DNA of 64,000 nucleotides. Origin: an uncultured Aquimonas sp. (GTDB lineage Bacteria > Pseudomonadota > Gammaproteobacteria > Xanthomonadales > Xanthomonadaceae). The notes under the pieces were generated by a model. The model was not told the origin of the DNA and made no database searches. It saw only the letters and a program-made list of their open reading frames with translations. The stretch covers positions 28,039 to 92,038 of the forward strand of contig NZ_CALART010000020.1 in NCBI RefSeq assembly GCF_937888285.1, in the 5' to 3' direction. The first letter of the stretch is position 1. Each line of letters starts with the position of its first letter. Of the stretch, positions 55,688-64,000 are shown piece after piece. A program made the position numbers and the translations under genes.

Positions 55688-56524
55688 GTGGGTTCCTTTG
55701 CGAAGATCTTCGCGCTTGCCGCGGCAGGCGTCCTGTGCGCGTGCGCTGGCGCACCGAAGCAAGCACCTGAAGCTGCGACCAGTGCGGCCAGCACCACGGT
55801 ACCGCCGTACACGCTTGAGCGCTTCCGCGACGAGCACAAGCTGCCCGATGGCACGCAGCGCATCGTGCTGGATAATCCCTACGGCGACATCCAGCTCCGC
55901 CAGACCTCCGGCGCGGCGGTCGCGATCGAGGGCGTGGAGCAGCGCATCGGCGAACAGCCGCGCACCGCCCGCATCGAATGGCATGAGGAGGGTGCGGAAG
56001 CCGCCGTTCGCGTGCGCTATCCCGGCATCGACCCCGATGCGCCTGCGGACCGACGGCGTGGACGCGTCGATCTGTATGCCTTCGTGCCGGCGGGCGTGCC
56101 GGTCTCGCTGCGCAGCGATTTCGGCGAGATCGTCGTCCGCCGTATCGACAACCCCGTGCAGGCGCGCAGCCGCAGCGGCCGCATCACCGTCGCCACCCAC
56201 GGCCTGATCGAAGCCGAGAGCGTCGACGGCGAGCTCCGCATCTACCCGATGTCGGCGCGTGCCACCGGCACCCATCGCCTGCGCACCGCCGGCGGCATCG
56301 TCGTCGATGTGCACCTGCAGGAACCTCTGCAGGTCGAGGCGCGTGCTCCACGCGGCGTGCGCGCCGACTTCCCGCTGGACCGCCTGCGCCAGGATGAGGA
56401 CGGCCAATGGCAGGCGTCGTTCCAGCGGGGCGACCCGGCCTCGCCAGCGCTGCGACGCTTCGACATCGAGAGCAGCGGCGGGGAGGTACTGCTGCAGTCG
56501 ATCGGCGACGGCGCCGACCGGTGA
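55688..56524 (+). CDS. DUF4097-like lipoprotein
   Basis: The 278-residue protein starts at GTG (55688) after GGGGAG. It has a lipobox LCAC (Cys19). The rest predicts a right-handed beta-solenoid with repeated short strands and NG/DG turns (NPYGDIQLRQ, SDFGEIVVRR, SRSGRITVAT, ESVDGELRIY), the pattern of DUF4097 adhesin-like proteins. Function is unknown. It is followed after 89 bp by the large secreted protein gene, perhaps in the same transcript. Confidence 0.72.
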   Translation: MGSFAKIFALAAAGVLCACAGAPKQAPEAATSAASTTVPPYTLERFRDEHKLPDGTQRIVLDNPYGDIQLRQTSGAAVAIEGVEQRIGEQPRTARIEWHEEGAEAAVRVRYPGIDPDAPADRRRGRVDLYAFVPAGVPVSLRSDFGEIVVRRIDNPVQARSRSGRITVATHGLIEAESVDGELRIYPMSARATGTHRLRTAGGIVVDVHLQEPLQVEARAPRGVRADFPLDRLRQDEDGQWQASFQRGDPASPALRRFDIESSGGEVLLQSIGDGADR

Positions 56525-56613
56525 ACGTCGTGGTACCGAGTCATCGATCCAACACACCGTTTCCGTCGGTCCGAACCGACACCACCCAGACCGGGCTCCC
56601 CGGGAGGATCTCC

Positions 56614-59600
56614 ATGAAGCTTGCGAAGAGTTTGCTGACCGCGGCCATTGCCAGCGGCCTCGCCCTGTCGGCCCCGGCCTACGTCAGCGCTGCGCCAGTC
56701 GCGCAGAAGGGCGATGCGCCGAGCGAATCCACCAATCCGCTGCATGAATCCGCGCAGACCGAGTTCCTCGGCGTCGTCCAGCCCGAGATCCTGAGCGTCG
56801 ACGTGCGCAATGATCCGGTGGGCCTGGAGTGGCTGCCCGGCGACCCGATCCGTGAGATTCCGCGTCGGCACTGGGATGATCCGGCGGTACTTGCGGCCCA
56901 GCAGCGCGAGCCGGTGAATCCGCCGCAGGCCGACCCGCTGGTGGCGCTGCAGCAGGCCCTGGACGGACTCGCCCCGCAGCGCGGCGCGGGCTTCGGTACG
57001 CCGCTGCAGAACTTCGAAGGCGCGCCCGGAACCACCCTGCCGCCCGATCCGACCGGCGACATCGGCACCACCCAGTACGTGCAGGCGGTCAACGCCTCCG
57101 GCGGCTCGCGTATCCGCGTCTACAACAAGGAAACCGGCGAGCTGCAGGCCAACTTCATCCTGGCCACCACCCTGACCGGCACCTCGCCCTGCAACAACGG
57201 CCTGGGCGACCCGATCGTGCTGTTCGACCCCATTGCCCAGCGCTGGGTGATCACCGAGTTCTCGCCGCAGGCCGGTCGCGCACTGTGCGTCTATGTCAGC
57301 GCCAACGACGACGCCGCCAACACCGCGGCGAACAACTGGTACCGCTACACCTTCGTGATGCCGGCCTTCCCCGACTATCCGAAGTACGGCGTGTGGACCG
57401 ACGCCTACTACGCCACCGCCAACGAGGGCGGCACCTCGGGCGCGCGCCCGATCTACGCCTTCGAGCGCGAGAAAATGCTGCTGGGCCAGGCGGCGCGCTT
57501 CGTACGTGTCACCGTTCCGAACCTGTCCGGATTCGGCTTCCAGCTGTCCACGCCGGCCCACTTCGTCGGCGACCAGCTGCCGCCGACGAACGCGCCCGGC
57601 ATCATCATGCGCCACCGCGACGACGAGGCGCACAACGCCGGCTCGAACAATCCGAGCAATGACTTCCTGGAGCTCTGGCAGCTCAGCATGGACTGGGCAC
57701 CGCCGACGCCGGCCGGCACCCTCACGCCCGTGCACCAGATCGCGATCTCCGAGTTCAGCTCGCGCCTCAACGGCCTGACCGCCTTCCAGGCCTTTGCGCA
57801 GCCCAGCGGCCAGCGCCTCGACCCGCTGCGCGAGCCGATCATGAACGTGCTGATGTACCGCAACTTCGGCACCTACGAGTCGATCGTCGGCAACCTCACC
57901 ACCAATACCCTGGTCGACCCGCAGATCCGCGGCGCCATCCGCTGGTTCGAGCTGCGCCGCACGGCGGGCACCGCGGCCACCGCTTGGGCCCTGCATGACG
58001 AGGGCACCTTCGCGCCGACCGACGCCGGCGGCAACATCGACCGCTGGATGGCCGGCAGCGGCATCGACAGCGCCGGCAACATCGCGCTGGCCTACAGTGT
58101 GGTCCGCCAGGCCGGAACGCCGGCCGGTATCTTCCCGGGCCTGCGCTATACGGGCCGACTGGCGACCGATCCGCCGGGCGTGATGAGCACCGGTGAGTTC
58201 CCGATCGTCACCGGCGAACGTTCGCAGGGCAACGAGCGCTGGGGTGATTACCACCAGATGGGCATCGACCCGGTCGACGGCTGCACCTTCTGGTTCACCG
58301 GCGAGTACATGGGCCCGGCCGGCACCACCAACAATACCCGCATCGCCAGCTTCCGCCACGATGCCTGCGGCGAGCCGGGTTTCACCCTCAATTCCAGCCT
58401 GCGCCAGGCGGAAGTCTGTGCGGCAGAGCCGCCGGTCGCGCTGCCGGCCGCCACGCTGACGGTCGGCCAGATCTCAGGCTTCACCGATCCGGTCGCGCTG
58501 GCTTTCAACCCGGCGCTGCCGACCGGCATCAGCGGCGTGATCGGCACCAGCCCGGTGACCCCGCCCGGCAGCTCCAGCCTGGCGCTGACGCTCAATGCCG
58601 GCGTCGCCGCCGGTCTGAACACGGTGACGGTCGAAGGCACCTCGGGCAGCCTCGTCCGCGATGTCGATATCGAGTTGAATGTGGCCACCCAGCTGCCCGG
58701 CGTGGCAGCACCCGCCCTGCCGGCCAACGGCGCGACCAATGTGGTACTGCAGCCCACGCTCAGCTGGAGCGCAGGCACCCAGGCCAGCAGCTACACGGTC
58801 GAAGTCGCCACCGACATGGCGTTCTCCAACATCGTCTTCACCGGCAACGTCAGCAACGGCACGAACATCGCCGTGACCTCGGCACTGGCCTCCAACACCA
58901 CCCACTACTGGCGGGTGCGGCCGGCCAACGTCTGCGGCGCCGGCACCAACTCGACGGTGTTCAGCTTCCGCACGCAGCCAGCGCCGGGCGATTGCGCAGA
59001 GGGCACTATCGCCACGGACGTGTTCACGGAGAACTTCACAGCTGGCGCAGGTGGCTTCACCGTCGGCGGCACCGGCGCGCAGACCTGGGCGCTGTCGACC
59101 GTTCGGCCGAGCCCGGCCTCGGGCGGCAACGCCATGCTGGCAGTCGATATCGCCACGGTCTCCGATCAACAGCTGACCTCGCCGGCGATCAATCTGCCGA
59201 CTGGCCAACAGCCGCTGACGCTGCAGTTCCAGAACTGGCGCAACATCGAGAACAACGGCACCACGGGCTGCTATGACGGCGGACTGCTGGAGATCTCGGT
59301 CGATGGTGGCGCCTTCACCCAGCTCGCCGGCGCGGCGCTGCTGAATGACCCGTATCGCGGGCCGATCAGCGCCAGCTTCGGCAACCCGCTGGCTGGCCGC
59401 AACGCCTGGTGCGAACCCAACCCCGGGCGCCCCTATGGCAATACCCTGGTCGATCTGAGCCCCTATGCGGGCAACAGCGTGCGCCTGCGCTGGCGCCTGG
59501 GCACCGACGACTCCGCGGCCCGTGAAGGCTGGTACGTCGACGACGTCAAGGTGCAGTCCTGCGTCAGCGGCGATCCGGCCGATCTGGCGATGACCATGGT

Positions 59601-59994
59601 TGGTCCGGCGAGCGCGGTGGTGGGCGGTACCGCCAGCTTTGCGATGGAGGTCGAGAACCTCAGCACCGGCAACGCGAGTTCGGTCAACGTGGTCGTGGCA
59701 CTGGATCCGGCTTTCGCCGTGCAGACGGCCACCGGCACCGGCTGGACCTGCAGCACGGGCACGCCCCAGCAGGCCACCTGCACCCGCGCCTCGCTGGCGG
59801 GTGAAGCCACCGCGCCGGTGATTACCGTCACTGCCAACGTCAACGCTGCAGCCGTACCGGGTGCGACGACCTCCAGCGCCACGGTGTCGGCCGGCAATCC
59901 GGATCCCGACGGCACCAACAACAGCGACAGCGCCACGGTGACGGTGCTGGGCGTTGCGGTGTTCAAGGACGGCTTCGAGACCATCACGCCGTAA
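56614..59994 (+). CDS. Large secreted protein with beta-sandwich repeats and a DGFE tail
   Basis: The 1126-residue protein has a signal peptide (1-28, ends VSAAP); GGGAGGATC precedes the ATG. The first 600 residues resemble a propeller-like domain with Trp/Asp/Gly turns (LFDPIAQRWVITEFS, WGDYHQMGIDPVDGCTFWFTGEY spans about 547-570) and no peptidase motif I recognise. Then come a putative Ig-like stretch (about 620-690), a fibronectin-III-like domain (about 700-790, TLSWSAGTQASSYTVEV), a jelly-roll region (about 800-985), and a DUF11-type domain (about 990-1115). It ends VFKDGFETITP. The short DGFE ending occurs on many secreted proteins of Xanthomonadales, perhaps as an export or anchoring tag (inference). 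A strong terminator follows. Confidence 0.78.
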   Translation: MKLAKSLLTAAIASGLALSAPAYVSAAPVAQKGDAPSESTNPLHESAQTEFLGVVQPEILSVDVRNDPVGLEWLPGDPIREIPRRHWDDPAVLAAQQREPVNPPQADPLVALQQALDGLAPQRGAGFGTPLQNFEGAPGTTLPPDPTGDIGTTQYVQAVNASGGSRIRVYNKETGELQANFILATTLTGTSPCNNGLGDPIVLFDPIAQRWVITEFSPQAGRALCVYVSANDDAANTAANNWYRYTFVMPAFPDYPKYGVWTDAYYATANEGGTSGARPIYAFEREKMLLGQAARFVRVTVPNLSGFGFQLSTPAHFVGDQLPPTNAPGIIMRHRDDEAHNAGSNNPSNDFLELWQLSMDWAPPTPAGTLTPVHQIAISEFSSRLNGLTAFQAFAQPSGQRLDPLREPIMNVLMYRNFGTYESIVGNLTTNTLVDPQIRGAIRWFELRRTAGTAATAWALHDEGTFAPTDAGGNIDRWMAGSGIDSAGNIALAYSVVRQAGTPAGIFPGLRYTGRLATDPPGVMSTGEFPIVTGERSQGNERWGDYHQMGIDPVDGCTFWFTGEYMGPAGTTNNTRIASFRHDACGEPGFTLNSSLRQAEVCAAEPPVALPAATLTVGQISGFTDPVALAFNPALPTGISGVIGTSPVTPPGSSSLALTLNAGVAAGLNTVTVEGTSGSLVRDVDIELNVATQLPGVAAPALPANGATNVVLQPTLSWSAGTQASSYTVEVATDMAFSNIVFTGNVSNGTNIAVTSALASNTTHYWRVRPANVCGAGTNSTVFSFRTQPAPGDCAEGTIATDVFTENFTAGAGGFTVGGTGAQTWALSTVRPSPASGGNAMLAVDIATVSDQQLTSPAINLPTGQQPLTLQFQNWRNIENNGTTGCYDGGLLEISVDGGAFTQLAGAALLNDPYRGPISASFGNPLAGRNAWCEPNPGRPYGNTLVDLSPYAGNSVRLRWRLGTDDSAAREGWYVDDVKVQSCVSGDPADLAMTMVGPASAVVGGTASFAMEVENLSTGNASSVNVVVALDPAFAVQTATGTGWTCSTGTPQQATCTRASLAGEATAPVITVTANVNAAAVPGATTSSATVSAGNPDPDGTNNSDSATVTVLGVAVFKDGFETITP

Positions 59995-60016
59995 CCCAGC
60001 CCTGCATGCGGCTCTC

Positions 60017-60057
60017 ACGGGCCCGATGCGCAGCCGCGCATCGGGCCCGTTTCTTTT
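60017..60057 (+). terminator. Rho-independent terminator after large secreted protein
   Basis: A perfect 14-bp stem, ACGGGCCCGATGCG / CGCATCGGGCCCGT, with a 6-nt loop, followed by TTCTTTT. Confidence 0.88.
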
Positions 60058-60076
60058 GGGGCCACAGCAGGTGTGG

Positions 60077-60090
60077 ATGACGAATGTCAT
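60077..60090. promoter_or_regulatory. Palindrome ATGAC-N4-GTCAT before ABC exporter
   Basis: A perfect inverted repeat 90 bp upstream of the ABC gene. This form resembles sites of NarL/DesR-family response regulators that often control ABC-2 exporters. No such regulator gene is in the window. Confidence 0.4.
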
Positions 60091-60180
60091 GCCAAACGGC
60101 TGACAGGCTCCACTGATGGCTATGCCGCCGGATCCGGAAGCTGAGCTGCACGCGGCACCCGCCGTATCCGGAGCCCTGTC

Positions 60181-61080
60181 ATGTCGACGCCTGTCATCCA
60201 CCCGATCGCCCGACTCACTGGCGCCCGCAAGCGTTACGGCGCCATCACCGCCCTCGACGGCATCGACCTGGAGCTGCGGCGCGGCGAGCTGCTGGCGCTG
60301 TTGGGCAGCAATGGCGCCGGCAAGAGCACGGCGCTCGGTCTGCTCACCGGGCGTCTGGCTGCGGACGCCGGCGAGGTCAGCCTGTTCGGCGCCGACCCGC
60401 GAGAGGCCTCGGCCCGCCGCCGCATCGGCGTGATGCTGCAGGAGGCGCGCCTGCCCGAGACCCTGCGCGTGCGCGAGCTCGTGCATCTGTTCGCCAGCTA
60501 CTACCCGGCACCGCGTGCGGTCGACGAAACGCTCGCGCTGGCAGGCCTGACCGAACTCGCCCCGCGTCGCTATGCCGCGCTCTCCGGCGGCCAGCAGCGC
60601 CGCGTGCAGTTCGCGCTCGCGATCTGCGGCGCGCCCGAGCTGGTGTTCGTCGACGAGCCCACCACGGGACTCGATGTCGAAGCCCGTCGCGGCTTCTGGC
60701 AGGTGATCCATGCCCTGCGCGAGGCCGGCACTTCGATCGTGCTGACCACGCACTACTTGGAAGAGGCCGATGCGCTGGCCGAGCGCGTCGTGCTGATCGA
60801 GCGCGGTCGCATGATCGCCGAGGACACGCCTTCCGGCCTCAAGTCCCGCGCACAAGGCGCGCGCCTCCGCTGCGTGACCCGGCTCTCGGCTGCCGAGCTC
60901 GCCGCGCTGCCGGAAGTGCAGTCGATCGAGCCCGAGGGCAGCCGCGTGTCGATCCGCTGCAGCGACAGCGATGCCCTGCTGCGCCGCCTGCTGCACCTCG
61001 ATCCCGCGCTGCACGGCATCGAGATCCGCCCGCTGAACCTCGAAGACGCCTTCCTCGCCCTGACCGGAGACGCCGCATGA
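60181..61080 (+). CDS. ABC-2 exporter ATP-binding protein
   Basis: The 299-residue ATPase has Walker A GSNGAGKST (about 42-50), the signature LSGGQQRRVQFAL, Walker B LVFVDEPTTGLD and the switch His in TTHYLEEAD. A C-terminal accessory domain (about 215-299) is of the kind seen in drug and antibiotic exporters. The end overlaps the permease start by four bases (ATGA). It probably works as two ATPase plus two permease subunits. Confidence 0.92.
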   Translation: MSTPVIHPIARLTGARKRYGAITALDGIDLELRRGELLALLGSNGAGKSTALGLLTGRLAADAGEVSLFGADPREASARRRIGVMLQEARLPETLRVRELVHLFASYYPAPRAVDETLALAGLTELAPRRYAALSGGQQRRVQFALAICGAPELVFVDEPTTGLDVEARRGFWQVIHALREAGTSIVLTTHYLEEADALAERVVLIERGRMIAEDTPSGLKSRAQGARLRCVTRLSAAELAALPEVQSIEPEGSRVSIRCSDSDALLRRLLHLDPALHGIEIRPLNLEDAFLALTGDAA

Positions 61081-61859
61081 ACGCCCCCAGCCTGCATTCG
61101 AGCCTGCCGATGACAGGCGCACAGAACCTGCGCCTGTACGCGCTGGAGGCCTGGTACGAGCTGCTGCGCATGGCGCGCACGCCGGCCTTCGTCATCCCCA
61201 CCCTCGCCTTTCCGGTGGCGTTCTACCTCATGTTCGCGGTGCTGATTCCGGGCCAGTGGGGCAGCTTCCAGAAGGCGACCTATCTGTTCGCCACCTATGG
61301 CGTGTTCGGGGTGATCGGACCGGCCCTGTTCGGCTTCGGCGTCGGCATGGCGATGGAGCGCGAAAGCGGCCTGCTGGAGCTGAAGCGCGTGTCGCCGATG
61401 CCGATCGCCGCCTACTTCGCCGCCAAGATCGCGATGAGCCTGATCGCTGCGCTCTGCGTGGTGCTGCTGCTCAGCGCCGCGGCGATGGGCCTGGGCGATG
61501 TGCGCATGGCTTTCGGCGACTGGACCCTGCTGCTGGGCGCCTTGATGCTCGGCGCCCTGCCCTTCTGCGCGCTGGGCCTGCTGATCGGCAGCCTGGTCAA
61601 GGGCCAGGCGGCGGTGGGCATCGTCAACCTGATCTACCTGCCGATGTCGGTGCTGTCGGGCCTGTGGATGCCGCTGTTTGCCTTTCCCGAGATCATCCAG
61701 AAGCTGGCGGTAGTCTGGCCGGCCTGGCACCTCGCGCAGCTGGCGCTGGGCATCAGCGGCCAGATCGAAGGCGTCAACGTGCTGCTGCACAGCGCGGTGC
61801 TGATCGGCTTCACCGTGTTCTTCCTGGCGCTGGCCGCGCTGCGGCTCAAGGGGCGCTGA
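61077..61859 (+). CDS. ABC-2 exporter permease
   Basis: The 260-residue protein has six hydrophobic segments and the ABC-2 family arrangement. An N-terminal cytoplasmic helix (LRLYALEAWYELLRMAR) precedes a coupling region between segments 2 and 3 (MERESGLLELKRVSPMPI). The segment LSGLWMPLFAFPEIIQKL lies near residue 190-210. The cargo is unknown. It is translationally coupled to the ATPase and followed after four bases by the amidohydrolase gene. Confidence 0.9.
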   Translation: MNAPSLHSSLPMTGAQNLRLYALEAWYELLRMARTPAFVIPTLAFPVAFYLMFAVLIPGQWGSFQKATYLFATYGVFGVIGPALFGFGVGMAMERESGLLELKRVSPMPIAAYFAAKIAMSLIAALCVVLLLSAAAMGLGDVRMAFGDWTLLLGALMLGALPFCALGLLIGSLVKGQAAVGIVNLIYLPMSVLSGLWMPLFAFPEIIQKLAVVWPAWHLAQLALGISGQIEGVNVLLHSAVLIGFTVFFLALAALRLKGR

Positions 61860-61863
61860 GGCC

Positions 61864-63672
61864 ATGGCGCGCCTCTCCACTCCCGCATTGATCGCCGCGC
61901 TGAGCGGCGTTGCATTGATCGCACTGATCGCGCTGAGCGAAGGACCCAAGTCTCCTGCGAAACCACCCGCGCACGATGCCGGCCCCGCAGCCTTCCTGAT
62001 CCGCGGCGCGCGCGTGTTCGACGGCGACAGGCTCTGGCCGCGAGCCGATGTCGCCGTGCGCGACGGCCGCATCGAAGCGATCGCCGAATCGCTGTCCGCT
62101 GGTGGACTGACGGTGGTGGAAGCCAGCGGCCAGACTCTGATGCCTGGCTTCATCGACGCCCATGTCCACGCCTACGGCGAGGCCCGCCGCGAAGCCCTGC
62201 GTTTCGGCACCACCACCGTGCTCGACATGTTCGGCGATCCGGCGCTGCTGCAGAGCGCGCGTGCCGAGCGCGAGTCGCTGGCCACCAGCGAGCATGCCGA
62301 CCTCTGGGGCGCGGGCCTGCTGGCCACGGCACAGGGCGGTCACGGCACCCAGTTCGGCGTCGCCGTGCCGACCGTGGACACGCCAGAAGCCGCGCAAGCC
62401 TGGGTGGCCGCGCGCCGCGCCGAGGGCTCGGACTTCATCAAGCTGGTGCGCGAGGATCTGTCGGCCTATCGCGATACCGAGCGCATGCCAACGCTGGACG
62501 CCGCGCGCTCGCAGGCGGTGATCACCGCGGCCAAGGCGCAGGGCCTGCGCGCGCTGGCGCATGTGTCAACGGTGGCCAATGCCATCGAGGTACTGGAACA
62601 GGGCGCGGATGGCCTCGTGCATGTGCCGCACGATGCCGGCAACGACGCGGCATTCGTCGAAGCTGTGCGCACGCGCGGCGCCTTCGTCACGCCGACGCTG
62701 TCGGTGATCGCGGCGTTCTCGGGTGTGGACAACGACTTGGCGAACCATCCGCGCCTCGCCGAACGCCTGTCGGCCAGCCAGCGCGAGCAGCTGCGCGGAC
62801 GCCCCAGCTTCGGGCCGCTGGCAAGGCAGCTGATCGACCGCGCGAAAGCCCGCGTCGCCGCCCTGCATGCCGCCCGCGTGCCGCTGCTGGCCGGCACCGA
62901 TGCGCCGAATCCAGGCACGGCGTTCGGCGTCTCGATGCACGGCGAGCTGGCCCTGCTGGTCGAAGCGGGCCTGAGCCCGCTCGAGGCCCTGCGCGCAGCG
63001 ACCTCCGTGCCGGCGCAGCGCTTCGGCCTGACCGACCGCGGCCGCATCGCGCCGGGCCTGCGCGCCGATCTGGTGCTAGTGGAGGGTGACCCGAGCGCGG
63101 ACATCCGCGCCACCCGCGAACTCGTCAGCGTGTGGAAGAACGGCCGCCGCGTCGACGCGCGCCCGCCGGCCGCGTCCGACGCGAAGCTGGCGCCCGGCAC
63201 GCTCGCGGACTTCGACGCCGACGCCCTGCCGTCGAGCTGGATGGCGGCCTCGGACCAGATGCGCGGCGGTCGCTCGACGGCACGTATCGCGCGCATCGTA
63301 GACGGTGCAGCTGAGAGTGCCGGTGCGTTGCGCGTCGAGGTCGAGCTCGCTTCGCAAGGCGTCGGTGGCCAGCCCGCCTGGGCCGGCGTGTTCTTCAGCC
63401 CGGGCGCCGCGCCGATGACCCCGGTTGACGCGAGCGCGGTGTCAGCCCTGCATCTACAGATGCGCAGCGCCGCGCCCCTGCAGCTGCTGCTGTTCTCCGG
63501 CGACGGCGCGCCCGTGGTGGTGCCGATCGCCGCGAGCGCCGAATGGCGCAACGTCGAAATCGATCTCGCCACGCAGCCGGGTCTCGATCGCTCGCGCCTG
63601 CGCGGCATCAGCCTCAGCGCGACCAGCACAGGCCCACAGCGCTTCGACATCGACCTGATCGAAGTCCGATAG
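61864..63672 (+). CDS. Membrane-anchored amidohydrolase with C-terminal beta-sandwich domain
   Basis: The 602-residue protein has an N-terminal anchor or signal (about 5-25). The metal-dependent TIM-barrel amidohydrolase domain (about 43-440) has the zinc motif DAHVHAYG, a possible metal-site Lys in DFIKLVRED, AHVS and LLAGTDAP. Substrates of this imidazolonepropionase-like group range from dipeptides to organophosphates, so none is assigned. The C-terminal 150 residues (about 450-602) form an extra jelly-roll-like domain ending RFDIDLIEVR, similar to CIA30-type carbohydrate-binding modules. It shares an operon with the ABC exporter. Confidence 0.85.
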   Translation: MARLSTPALIAALSGVALIALIALSEGPKSPAKPPAHDAGPAAFLIRGARVFDGDRLWPRADVAVRDGRIEAIAESLSAGGLTVVEASGQTLMPGFIDAHVHAYGEARREALRFGTTTVLDMFGDPALLQSARAERESLATSEHADLWGAGLLATAQGGHGTQFGVAVPTVDTPEAAQAWVAARRAEGSDFIKLVREDLSAYRDTERMPTLDAARSQAVITAAKAQGLRALAHVSTVANAIEVLEQGADGLVHVPHDAGNDAAFVEAVRTRGAFVTPTLSVIAAFSGVDNDLANHPRLAERLSASQREQLRGRPSFGPLARQLIDRAKARVAALHAARVPLLAGTDAPNPGTAFGVSMHGELALLVEAGLSPLEALRAATSVPAQRFGLTDRGRIAPGLRADLVLVEGDPSADIRATRELVSVWKNGRRVDARPPAASDAKLAPGTLADFDADALPSSWMAASDQMRGGRSTARIARIVDGAAESAGALRVEVELASQGVGGQPAWAGVFFSPGAAPMTPVDASAVSALHLQMRSAAPLQLLLFSGDGAPVVVPIAASAEWRNVEIDLATQPGLDRSRLRGISLSATSTGPQRFDIDLIEVR

Positions 63673-63706
63673 GTGAAAAAGCCGCTCGAGCGCTAAGCCG
63701 TTCGCA

Positions 63707-63846
63707 TAGGGTGGGCCCTGGCCCACCATGAGCCGAACCCACGCGATGCCGCTCGCCACGGGCGGTTCGCAGCAGCCAGTTTCGGACGTCGTATGGATGC
63801 ACACAGGGGGGAGCCTCCATGCCACGGTGGGCCAGGGCCCACTCTA
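63707..63846. repeat. REPIN-like inverted doublet 3
   Basis: Units at 63707-63727 and 63826-63846 are inverted, with one mismatch in the right unit (63843). The sequence family is the same as in doublets 1 and 2. It lies 34 bp after the amidohydrolase stop. Confidence 0.75.
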
Positions 63847-63854
63847 TGGCGCCC

Positions 63855-63917
63855 GGCTTCCCGCTTCCCGCTTCGGCTTCCCGCTTCGGCTTCCCGCTTC
63901 GGCTTCCCGCTTCGGCT
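63855..63917. repeat. 13-bp tandem repeat at right edge
   Basis: Three perfect copies of CGGCTTCCCGCTT (63874-63912) plus partial units on both sides. The remaining bases to 64000 contain a GCGGGC / GCCCGC hairpin near 63924-63939 and no complete gene. Confidence 0.75.
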
Positions 63918-64000
63918 GTTGCGGGCAGGAGCCCGCGCTCTTTCCCGGGGCCCCTGGGGAGCGGCGGGAGGCCGTGGATCAGCCCGCAGGGGCGGCCGCA

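Noticed and set aside
63979..64000. Possible C-terminal end of a minus-strand gene entering from the right
   Set aside because: Only six codons before a stop would be visible, which is too little to support a gene.

Overview
The window is about 68% GC and densely coded. It looks like chromosome from a gammaproteobacterium of the order Xanthomonadales (Lysobacteraceae or Rhodanobacteraceae). The pointers are a MetX-type homoserine acyltransferase behind a SAM-I riboswitch, two very large TonB-dependent receptors, fabAB, petABC-sspAB, gpmI-envC-ctpA, CRP/Clp-like TGTGA-N6-TCAC(A) sites, and heptad G-tract repeats plus palindromic repeats like those of Xanthomonas relatives. No rRNA, tRNA, CRISPR array, prophage or classical insertion sequence was seen. 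The species cannot be named from the sequence.

Layout. 1-1257: partial metX (minus) with a promoter, a SAM-I riboswitch and a translational expression platform. 1258-5300: TonB-dependent receptor plus phytase-like lipoprotein. 5353-7208: fabAB with a FabR/DesT-like operator. 7272-10374: second TonB-dependent receptor with a CRP-like site. 10632-16212: homogentisate route of tyrosine breakdown (hppD, hmgA, fahA, maiA) with a divergent MarR regulator, and a 440-bp DUF559 element between hppD and hmgA. 16270-20364: gpmI-envC-ctpA. 20512-27157: repeat protein, tag, pgpA, metK, corA, folC, tdh. 27148-34701: unknown secreted protein, then a class GN sortase, its VIT/VWA target, an FHA membrane protein and a pseudokinase-SUMF1 fusion. 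34861-39060: DUF3301 protein, sspB, sspA and the cytochrome bc1 complex. 39230-41417: DegS-like protease and a lytic transglycosylase. 41494-43212 and 46815-54929: two blocks of a reactive-sulfur system. 54991-63672: small membrane protein, lipoprotein, large secreted protein, ABC exporter and amidohydrolase. 63673-64000: repeats.

Working together. The best-connected system is sulfur handling. An ArsR-family protein with the two BigR/SqrR-type cysteines (54612-54929) sits beside rhodanese and a divergent operon of sulfide:quinone oxidoreductase, DUF2892 protein, RND adaptor, RND pump, thioredoxin and OsmC protein. A near-identical operator lies both in that divergent promoter region (53936-53955) and before a TauE exporter plus persulfide-dioxygenase-like pair 12 kb away (41494-41513). 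I therefore infer one BigR regulon in two blocks that also takes in an RND pump.

Repeats. Three families are visible. The first is a 43-bp inverted repeat around the DUF559 gene, which supplies that gene's upstream leader and part of its coding sequence. The second is three REPIN-like inverted doublets with the core GGTGGGCCAGGGCCCACC, one of them inserted in frame in the RND pump gene. The third is heptad GGGATTC-like arrays with G-quadruplex potential, which follow four stop codons and precede two start codons.
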